Source: JAIPEI01 sp041685835
Lineage (GTDB): Bacteria > Desulfobacterota > DSM-4660 > Desulfatiglandales > HGW-15
DNA length: 6,124 nucleotides
Direction: 5' to 3'
Assembly (NCBI GenBank): GCA_041685835.1
Contig: JAWLEX010000159.1
Location: 1-6,124, forward strand
Part shown: piece after piece, positions 1 to 4,811 of the stretch
How the letters are laid out: each line of letters starts with the position of its first letter
Position numbering within the stretch: the first letter of the stretch is position 1
Notes under the pieces: model-generated
Databases searched by the model: none
Seen by the model: only the letters and a program-made list of their open reading frames with translations
Told to the model about the DNA's origin: nothing
Made by a program: the position numbers and the translations under genes

Positions 1-186
1 AAGATCAAGGAAATCAAGAGGTTGCGCGGAGGCGTACTGGAGTACGCCGCACAAGCAACCTCGCAGATTGACGCCGAGATTGGCAAAAAAGACCATTTCC
101 GGATGGAAACCAGCTTAGATCTTGATCCTGTGTCTGAGGGCCCGGATGGTGCCGAAACCCTCCAGAAGCGGATCAGGAGGTGTTAA
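1..186 (+). CDS. C-terminal 61 residues of an unidentified protein (5' end outside window)
   Basis: Frame 1 is open from the first base to a TAA at 184-186, giving 61 residues. I do not recognise the family. The first 30 residues are rich in Lys, Glu, Arg and Ala and look helical (KIKEIKRLRGG, then EYAAQATSQIDAEIGKK). The rest is acidic and probably disordered (SLDLDPVSEGPDG), ending in a basic QKRIRRC tail. No catalytic motif or membrane segment is visible. The next gene on this strand starts 74 bases downstream, so the two may be co-transcribed. The last codons contain AGGAGG (175-180), which would be a strong ribosome binding site, but no start codon lies at a usable distance. That the frame is coding is inferred from its openness to the window edge, its ordinary composition and its position ahead of same-strand genes. 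Confidence 0.6.
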   Translation, partial: KIKEIKRLRGGVLEYAAQATSQIDAEIGKKDHFRMETSLDLDPVSEGPDGAETLQKRIRRC

Positions 187-215
187 GCCCCCTTCTCCGA
201 ACCATGCGCCCTTTT

Positions 216-229
216 GGCGGACGTCCGCC
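216..229. repeat. 14-base perfect palindrome in the gap before the winged-helix gene
   Basis: GGCGGACGTCCGCC reads the same on both strands. In RNA it could fold as a GGCGG/CCGCC stem with an ACGU loop. A second short inverted repeat follows directly (CCGGA at 231-235, TCCGG at 243-247). Together they fill most of the 74-base gap between the gene ending at 186 and the ATG at 261. It could be a dimeric repressor site or an mRNA hairpin near the ribosome binding region. There is no T-run after it, so it does not look like a standard terminator. The function is unknown. Confidence 0.45.
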
Positions 230-260
230 CCCGGATTCAGACTCCGGCAAACGGTGAACC

Positions 261-713
261 ATGGACCTGTTTTCCCAGGATATCGCCAGACTTGTCTTTC
301 GGCCCAACATCCCGCGAGATATGGGACAAGTGTCCCTGAGCGCAGTCATGCTCGAGGTTCTGCGTGAGCTGGACGGCGTCAAAGACACCCTCTCGGTTTC
401 CCGCTCACTCCAGATGCGAATGAACGCCCTCAGGGACGTACTCAGGCAACTTTACGAACTCAGGCTCATCGAGCGGGTGGAGCTGCAAAGGGAGATCGTC
501 GATCGAGGGTTCTTGAAAACCCTCGAGGCCCGGCTGGCCGACATCACGGGACCCATGGCGGGCGTGCTGATCCGCGACGAGATCAGGAAGATGGGAGAAG
601 AGCCGGGGATCTTCCCCAAAAACCGTGCCGGGGAACTCATCGAGCGTCTGGCTTCCAAAATCTTTGTTGAAGGCAAAAGAGATGCATTCCTGAAAGCGAT
701 GAAGGGGATGTAA
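261..713 (+). CDS. Small probable winged-helix protein with a conserved-type C-terminal helical domain
   Basis: This is a 150-residue soluble protein with no signal peptide or membrane segment. Residues about 25-75 (SAVMLEVLRELDGVKDTLSV, ending in LYELRLIERVE) follow the pattern of a winged helix-turn-helix: a helix, 'LDG' turn, second helix, recognition-type helix, then 'gLI' before the wing. Such domains occur in the DUF4388-like regulatory group. Residues about 84-150 contain ITGPMAGVLIRDEI, then an ELIERLASKIF helix and a RDAFLKAM end. This resembles a small domain often attached to signalling proteins in deltaproteobacteria (possibly what is catalogued as DUF8082, from memory). The ATG at 261 is supported by an in-frame TGA at 255-257, two codons upstream. 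The Shine-Dalgarno sequence is weak. The sensor gene follows 44 bases later on the same strand, so an adaptor or regulator role for that sensor is plausible but inferred. Confidence 0.8.
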   Translation: MDLFSQDIARLVFRPNIPRDMGQVSLSAVMLEVLRELDGVKDTLSVSRSLQMRMNALRDVLRQLYELRLIERVELQREIVDRGFLKTLEARLADITGPMAGVLIRDEIRKMGEEPGIFPKNRAGELIERLASKIFVEGKRDAFLKAMKGM

Positions 714-744
714 CTATTCATTGAATGATTGGCAATCCGTATTC

Positions 745-750
745 GGGAGG
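745..750 (+). promoter_or_regulatory. Ribosome binding site that sets the start of the sensor gene
   Basis: GGGAGG lies seven bases before the ATG at 758. An upstream in-frame ATG at 725 would add 11 residues (MIGNPYSGGVP) but has no purine-rich site before it. The 758 start also places the first Cys of the zinc ribbon at residue 5, which is usual for this ribbon type. Confidence 0.8.
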
Positions 751-757
751 TGTGCCC

Positions 758-2266
758 ATGATCGCTGTCTGTGAATCGTGCGGAAAAAAATACCGAATAG
801 ACGAGTCCAGGATCAAAGGTAAAGGGGTCCGGGTCCGTTGCAAGGCCTGCGGCGAGGCGATGGTTATCACCAAGCAGGAACCTGCGACGGCTCCTGCTGC
901 ACCGCCCCGGCCGGAAACCACTACCTCCTCGCGGCCTCCGGATTCCGTGCTCGAGCCCCCCACTGCTATTGACCCCGATGAACTGACTTCCGATGAAGAA
1001 GAATCAGAACCGGAACCTTCCGTGGTGGTGAAGAAACCCCCGATTCAGGGGTTTTCCATCAAGTTCAAGATCACTATGGTGATGGTCCTGCTTGTCCTCC
1101 TCAGCCTGTCTTTCGCCGGATACATGGCCATTTCCCGGAGCCGGAGCGCCCTCTCGGGCCAGGCGGAAAACCATCTCCTGCATCATGCCCGGCAAAAATC
1201 CGACGAGTACGGCATCTCCTTCAACCGGATTCAGGACGAGGTCCTGGGCATAGCCGACTATGCCTCCCGGGTCTATGAGCGAAAAGGCATCAGTTCGGAC
1301 ATCGGAATGGATGTCCTCATGCCCTGGACCGGCAGCGGATACGGGAGCCCGGCCCTCGAGGAACTCCTCGGCGAAGAAATCCTTGTCCTCCAGCGGATCG
1401 GTTCCGTGATCAAGAGCATAGTGGCCAGCAATCCGTTCCTGAGCCTTGGGTATTTCGGGTCGGAGACACAGATGACCGTGTTCGACAAGGAAGAGACCAT
1501 CGAGGTCATCCAAGACCTGGAGGGATTCGACGTAACAACCCGTCCCTGGTATGTCAGCGCCAAGGAGGCCGGCAAGCCCATCTGGACCGAACCTTACGTT
1601 GATGCCAACACCAAGGAACTGGTGGTAACATGCGCCACGCCCGTCTACCGCTCCGACAATTCGCTGGCCGGGATCGTCGGGTTCGATGTCCTCCTGGATA
1701 CCATTCAGAAGGACATCCTCACCCTGGACATCGGCTACCAAAGCTATGCCTTCCTGGTGAACCAGGAGGGAAGCGTCCTCGTGCGGCCGGGCATGCAGCC
1801 CAGGGACGCCCGGTGGGACGTGACTTACAAGACTGACGACCTTCTGCACACCAGCAACCCGTCCTTCAACAGGATCATTAAAAAAATGACCGGACAGGGA
1901 ACCGGCGTCGAGACATATTCAGCCGAGGAAGGTGAGCGCTACATAGCCTATGCTCCCATCCGTGCAATCAACGCAAGCATGGGAATTGTCGCTTCAAGAG
2001 ATGAGGTCGTCAAACCGGCCGATGCAATTCAGAAGGCCATTATCATTATCTGGCTGGTTGTGCTGGCTATTTCCATCGGAATAGGACTCCTCATCGGAAA
2101 CAGCATCACTCGTCCCATCAATAAGCTCACGGTCATGGCCGATTTGATCAGTCAGGGTAAGATGGATCTGGACATTATGGAGGAAACCCGCAAGGACGAG
2201 ATCGGGGTCCTGACCCGGGCGTTCAACCGGCTGGTGATGAGCCTGAGGCTGGCCATGTACAGGTAG
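758..2266 (+). CDS. Membrane sensor: zinc ribbon, dCache domain, HAMP; no output domain
   Basis: A 502-residue protein. Residues 1-37 form an MJ0042-type zinc ribbon with Cys5, Cys8, Cys28 and Cys31. Residues 42-98 are a Pro/Glu-rich linker. The first membrane helix is about 103-125, and about 130-420 is a periplasmic double-Cache domain. The second helix is about 427-447, and HAMP fills about 448-500 (ITRPINKL and DEIGVLTRAFNRL). The membrane-distal Cache part carries F257, R262, W264, Y265, Y280, D282 and D310. This matches the spacing of the known amino-acid-binding Cache signature except that its first Tyr is Phe here. The ribbon and HAMP should both face the cytoplasm. The protein ends 12 residues after the AFN motif, with no kinase, GGDEF, methyl-accepting or cyclase domain and no continuation in another frame. 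The signal is probably passed through the ribbon or a partner, perhaps the 150-residue protein upstream (inference). Confidence 0.92.
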   Translation: MIAVCESCGKKYRIDESRIKGKGVRVRCKACGEAMVITKQEPATAPAAPPRPETTTSSRPPDSVLEPPTAIDPDELTSDEEESEPEPSVVVKKPPIQGFSIKFKITMVMVLLVLLSLSFAGYMAISRSRSALSGQAENHLLHHARQKSDEYGISFNRIQDEVLGIADYASRVYERKGISSDIGMDVLMPWTGSGYGSPALEELLGEEILVLQRIGSVIKSIVASNPFLSLGYFGSETQMTVFDKEETIEVIQDLEGFDVTTRPWYVSAKEAGKPIWTEPYVDANTKELVVTCATPVYRSDNSLAGIVGFDVLLDTIQKDILTLDIGYQSYAFLVNQEGSVLVRPGMQPRDARWDVTYKTDDLLHTSNPSFNRIIKKMTGQGTGVETYSAEEGERYIAYAPIRAINASMGIVASRDEVVKPADAIQKAIIIIWLVVLAISIGIGLLIGNSITRPINKLTVMADLISQGKMDLDIMEETRKDEIGVLTRAFNRLVMSLRLAMYR

Positions 2267-2278
2267 AAAGCCGTTGCC

Positions 2279-2343
2279 CGTGGTCCGTGCTTGCGGGCAT
2301 CTGCCGTGACTCAAAGGGAAAACCCGTGTTTCGTGCTTCGTGG
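2279..2343. repeat. Degenerate CGTG heptamers in the convergent spacer
   Basis: CGTGTTT, CGTGCTT and CGTGG follow each other at 2325, 2332 and 2339. Another tandem pair, CGTGGTC and CGTGCTT, sits at 2279 and 2286, and a lone CGTGACT at 2305. The period is seven within each cluster. The array lies between the stops of the sensor gene and thiC and contains no gene. It resembles the short heptanucleotide repeats seen in spacers of some bacterial genomes. The function is unknown. Confidence 0.5.
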
Positions 2344-2368
2344 CCGCCGTTCGGGTCAACCAGGGTGC

Positions 2369-2385
2369 GGACGCGGCTTGCGTCC
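2369..2385 (-). terminator. GC-rich hairpin just after thiC, possible terminator
   Basis: GGACGC (2369-2374) and GCGTCC (2380-2385) are exact inverted repeats with a five-base loop, starting five bases after the thiC stop on the minus strand. The sensor gene converges from the other side. No U-run follows on either strand, so it may be an mRNA 3' end stabiliser or a Rho-assisted site and not a true intrinsic terminator. Confidence 0.35.
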
Positions 2386-2389
2386 CCGC

Positions 2390-3676
2390 TCACTCCTTAC
2401 TGAAGTAATCGCGTACCTGCTTGATTGCGCAGTACTTCCCGCACATGGTGCATACATCGTCCTCTCCGGGCGGGTTCGCCTCGCGCATCCGCCGCGCCTT
2501 GACCGGATCGATGGCCAGGGACATCTGGGCTTCCCAGTCCAGCCGCTTCCTGGCCTCGCTCATCCTGCGGTCCCTTTCCATTGCTCCTCTGTGCCCGCGG
2601 GCTATATCCGCGGCATGAGCGGCGATCTTTGTCACGACAACCCCCTCGCGAACCTCCGCCGGGCCTGGAAGGCAGAGGTGCTCCGATGGGGTGACGTAAC
2701 ACAGAAAGTCGGCTCCCGCCTCTCCGGCCACGGCCCCGCCTATGGCACAAGCCACGTGGTCGTATCCGGCGGCTATGTCCGTGACCAGCGGTCCCAGCAC
2801 GTAAAACGGGGCGTACCGGCACAACTGCTTCTGCAGCAGGATATTGGCCCTTATCTGGTTCAAAGGGACATGCCCGGGACCTTCGATCATTACCTGAACA
2901 TCCCGCGCCCACGCCCGATCGGTCAGCTCCCCCAGCGTCATGAGTTCGTGAATCTGGGCCCTATCAGTGGCGTCCGCGAGGCAGCCGGGTCTCAGCCCGT
3001 CTCCCAGACTCAGGGTCACGTCGTATGCCCGCGCTATGTCGAGGAGACGATCGTACTGCTCGTAAAGGGGATTCTCGCGCTCGTGATGAAGCATCCAGGT
3101 CGTAAGAAAGGCCCCTCCCCGGCTGACGATGTCCGTGACCCGACCCTGGGCGCGAAGCATCTCCAACGCAGCCAGGGTAACCCCGCAATGGACGGTTATA
3201 AAGTCCACCCCGTCCGCCGCCTGCCGCTCGATGACGTCAAACAGCCTGTCCGCCGTCAGATGAACGAGCCCGCCGTCTTCGTTCACCGCCTCCACGACCG
3301 CCTGGTACACCGGGACGGTCCCCACTGGGACGTGGCAGTTCTCGAGCACGTTCCTCCTGCACTGATCAATGTCTCCTCCGGTGGATAGATCCATCACGGC
3401 ATCGGCCCCCGCCTCCAGGGCCGCCTGCAGCTTCGCCCTTTCTTCCTCCAAAGAAGCCCTGTCCGATGAGGTGCCGATGTTTGCGTTGACCTTGATGGTC
3501 AGGCCTTCACCGATACCGCACGGTTTGAGCCGCCTGTGTTCCGGATTGGCAGGGATAACGGCCCTGCCGTCCGCGACCAGACTCCTGAGTCGCTCCACCG
3601 GGACCTGCTCAGTATCCGCCACCTGTTTCATGGCGTCCGTCGTTATCCCACTTCTTGCCTTTGCCAACTGCGTCAT
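2390..3676 (-). CDS. thiC: Phosphomethylpyrimidine synthase ThiC (short form)
   Basis: This radical-SAM enzyme converts aminoimidazole ribotide to HMP phosphate, the pyrimidine half of thiamine. The 428 residues show the family blocks in order: TIKVNANIGTS (60-70), MDLSTGGDI (95-103), VPVGTVPVYQA (116-126), FITVHCGVT (159-167), SRGGAF (185-190), GDGLRPG (225-231), EGPGHVPLNQI (265-275) and GPLVTDIAAGYDH (295-307). The cluster cysteines are C409, C412 and C416 near the C-terminus. H269 and H307 are candidate metal ligands. The length fits the short ThiC without the extra N-terminal domain of the roughly 600-residue enterobacterial enzyme. I chose ATG 3676 over a TTG at 3703: it has GGAG at 3681-3684 and gives the usual MTQL N-terminus. 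The cysteine spacing is CX2CX3C, not the textbook CX2CX4C. The paralogue BzaF/HodA (hydroxybenzimidazole synthase) is similar, but the adjacent thiD favours ThiC. The gene follows thiD by 147 bases. Confidence 0.95.
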   Translation of the reverse strand: MTQLAKARSGITTDAMKQVADTEQVPVERLRSLVADGRAVIPANPEHRRLKPCGIGEGLTIKVNANIGTSSDRASLEEERAKLQAALEAGADAVMDLSTGGDIDQCRRNVLENCHVPVGTVPVYQAVVEAVNEDGGLVHLTADRLFDVIERQAADGVDFITVHCGVTLAALEMLRAQGRVTDIVSRGGAFLTTWMLHHERENPLYEQYDRLLDIARAYDVTLSLGDGLRPGCLADATDRAQIHELMTLGELTDRAWARDVQVMIEGPGHVPLNQIRANILLQKQLCRYAPFYVLGPLVTDIAAGYDHVACAIGGAVAGEAGADFLCYVTPSEHLCLPGPAEVREGVVVTKIAAHAADIARGHRGAMERDRRMSEARKRLDWEAQMSLAIDPVKARRMREANPPGEDDVCTMCGKYCAIKQVRDYFSKE

Positions 3677-3680
3677 GATT

Positions 3681-3684
3681 CTCC
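3681..3684 (-). promoter_or_regulatory. Ribosome binding site of thiC
   Basis: On the minus strand GGAG ends four bases before the ATG at 3676, inside the purine-rich run GAGGAACGGAG. It supports this start over the upstream in-frame TTG at 3703, which lies inside a hairpin loop boundary and has no clear site. Confidence 0.6.
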
Positions 3685-3695
3685 GTTCCTCGAGC

Positions 3696-3721
3696 CCGCT
3701 CAAACCTTGGAGTCTGAGCGG
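3696..3721 (-). promoter_or_regulatory. Inverted repeat in the thiC leader
   Basis: CCGCTCA (3696-3702) and TGAGCGG (3715-3721) are a perfect 7-base inverted repeat with a 12-base loop. It ends 19 bases before the thiC ATG and just outside the ribosome binding site. It could be a leader hairpin or a protein site. It does not match the TPP riboswitch core. Confidence 0.4.
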
Positions 3722-3745
3722 TAAGCTATTAGCCGTTAATCGTTA
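3718..3745. repeat. Four degenerate tandem heptamers between thiD and thiC
   Basis: Read on the plus strand in steps of seven: GCGGTAA, GCTATTA, GCCGTTA and ATCGTTA. Each matches GCCGTTA at five or more of seven positions. The tract is AT-richer than the flanking genes and noncoding. It differs in sequence from the CGTG heptamers on the other side of thiC but has the same period. Confidence 0.45.
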
Positions 3746-3823
3746 TCATTTCAGGAGCATGGCACTAACCGCAAAGGTCGAAACCTTGTCGGCGTTTTCA
3801 GCTGACCCCTTGAATCCATCATG

Positions 3824-4609
3824 TCATGCCTCTGTACGGGTTCCAAGAGGGTTGACCACCCCGGGCCCCGCTCCCAATTGATATCCCTGCCTGAGCGCTT
3901 TGCGGGTCACGCCGCGGGCACGAATCACCGCCTCACGAAAACCTGCGCCCATGCCCAGGGAGGCTGCCAGCGCGGTGGAGAACACGCACCCGCTCCCGTG
4001 GGTAAAGACCGTTGCCAACCGGCTTCCCGAGTAGCGGTGTAGACCCTCACCGTCACAAAGAGTGTCCACGCACCTGCCCCCGAGGTGTCCCCCTGTCACT
4101 ACGGCGTCCGGCCCGAGTTCCTTCAGGGTGCGCGCAGCCTCTTCGGCATCCGCCCTGGATTCCACCGGGCGGCCCGTGAGTGCGGAGGCTTCGGCCAGAT
4201 TTGGCGTAAGCGCATGGACCCTGGGAAGCAGTTCATCCCGGAACAGCCCCAAGGCTTCCGGCTCGAGCAGCCACGCGCCGGTGGATGCCCTGATTACAGG
4301 GTCCAGCACAACGTTCTTGAGGCCGAACCGCTCTATGAGTTCGGCCACTGTACTCACCGAATCAGCGGTCTTCAACATACCGATCTTGACGGCCCGTGGA
4401 AATGCGTCCGCCACCACCGCCTCGACCTGTTTTACGATAATGTCAGCGGGGACTGTATGGATCGCCGTAACGCCCAGCGAATTCTGCGCCGTCACGGCTG
4501 TTACAGCGATCGAGGCGTGGGCGCCCATTCGATGGATGGTCTTGATGTCCGCCTGTATGCCGGCGCCTCCGCTCGAGTCCGAACCGGCTATGGTCAGGAT
4601 ATTGTTCAT
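3824..4609 (-). CDS. thiD: Hydroxymethylpyrimidine/phosphomethylpyrimidine kinase ThiD
   Basis: A cytoplasmic ribokinase-fold enzyme that phosphorylates HMP and then HMP phosphate to HMP pyrophosphate, which ThiE joins to the thiazole unit. The 261 residues have the usual ThiD length and motifs: AGSDSSGGAGIQAD (8-21) at the substrate site, TAQNS (40-44) with the HMP-contacting Gln42, KIGML (75-79), LDPV (102-105), LTPNLAEA (134-141), VVTGGH (170-175), and the anion-hole HGSGC with catalytic Cys208. The cysteine at this place separates ThiD from sugar kinases, which have Asp. The start is firm: an in-frame TAG lies five codons upstream. No Shine-Dalgarno sequence precedes the ATG, and a strong promoter sits only ten bases away, so the transcript is probably leaderless. 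thiC follows on the same strand, so both pyrimidine-branch steps are together. No ThiE fusion is present. Confidence 0.96.
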   Translation of the reverse strand: MNNILTIAGSDSSGGAGIQADIKTIHRMGAHASIAVTAVTAQNSLGVTAIHTVPADIIVKQVEAVVADAFPRAVKIGMLKTADSVSTVAELIERFGLKNVVLDPVIRASTGAWLLEPEALGLFRDELLPRVHALTPNLAEASALTGRPVESRADAEEAARTLKELGPDAVVTGGHLGGRCVDTLCDGEGLHRYSGSRLATVFTHGSGCVFSTALAASLGMGAGFREAVIRARGVTRKALRQGYQLGAGPGVVNPLGTRTEA

Positions 4610-4618
4610 TGAGAAAAA

Positions 4619-4647
4619 ACTCTAGCACCGGCTTTCAGAAGTGTCAA
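4619..4647 (-). promoter_or_regulatory. Sigma70-type promoter of thiD (thiD-thiC), nearly leaderless
   Basis: On the minus strand a perfect TTGACA (4642-4647) is followed by a 17-base spacer and TAGAGT (4619-4624, four of six matches to TATAAT). Transcription would be expected to start about seven bases further on, near 4611-4613, leaving only two to four bases before the thiD ATG at 4609. This agrees with the lack of a Shine-Dalgarno sequence there. Confidence 0.65.
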
Positions 4648-4690
4648 CGAGCGTGGCGGTGCGTGTGGCGATGTGATCAATGTCCGCTGC

Positions 4691-4719
4691 TTGACTTTGC
4701 CCGGGGCATCCCCTATAAA
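4691..4719 (+). promoter_or_regulatory. Sigma70-type promoter of the CHASE2 gene
   Basis: TTGACT (4691-4696), a 17-base spacer and TATAAA (4714-4719) each differ from consensus by one base. The start would be near 4726, leaving a leader of about 85 bases before the ATG at 4812. Its -35 box lies 43 bases from the -35 of the divergent thiD promoter, so one bound regulator could affect both. Confidence 0.7.
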
Positions 4720-4732
4720 CTGAATCCCGGCG

Positions 4733-4783
4733 CAAGGCCTTGAAGTTACGCCCATCGGCCCATGCTGGTTTCTTCAAAAACCA
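4733..4783 (+). promoter_or_regulatory. Palindrome and small hairpin in the CHASE2 gene leader
   Basis: CAAGGCCTTG (4733-4742) is a 10-base palindrome just after the expected transcription start. TGGTTT (4766-4771) and AAACCA (4778-4783) form a 6-base stem with a six-base loop, followed by TCTTCTT. These could be an operator and a leader hairpin. Both are short enough to arise by chance. Confidence 0.25.
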
Positions 4784-4799
4784 TCTTCTTGAAGCGAAC

Positions 4800-4803
4800 G
4801 GAG
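4800..4803 (+). promoter_or_regulatory. Ribosome binding site of the CHASE2 gene
   Basis: GGAG lies eight bases before the ATG at 4812 and supports that start. The predicted protein then begins with a short basic segment ahead of its first membrane helix. Confidence 0.6.
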
Positions 4804-4811
4804 CCCCCGGA

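Noticed and set aside
725..757. ATG at 725 as start of the sensor gene
   Set aside because: It has no Shine-Dalgarno sequence, whereas GGGAGG lies seven bases before the ATG at 758.
1004..1849. 281-codon minus-strand ORF opposite the dCache region
   Set aside because: Antisense shadow. The plus-strand product has membrane helices, Cache and HAMP motifs, while this frame shows no recognisable fold.
2291..3388. 365-codon plus-strand ORF opposite thiC
   Set aside because: It lies antisense to a clearly recognised ThiC, has a Pro/Arg/His-rich composition typical of an antisense frame in GC-rich DNA, and lacks any domain pattern.
3677..3703. Upstream TTG start for thiC (nine extra residues)
   Set aside because: It has no ribosome binding site, and the ATG at 3676 gives the N-terminus typical of the family.
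3774..3787. AAGGT/ACCTT hairpin with a four-base loop after thiD (UUCG on the minus strand)
   Set aside because: The five-base stem has no closing C-G pair and no U-run. It is too weak to call as a terminator or attenuator.
3751..3822. 23-codon minus-strand ORF starting one base after the thiD stop
   Set aside because: The spacing would allow translational coupling, but the product is short, basic, without a motif or its own ribosome site, and could easily arise by chance.
4672..4690. TGTGATCA near the divergent promoters as a possible CRP/FNR site
   Set aside because: Only one half-site is present. The second half (TCACA or ATCAA at the right distance) is missing.
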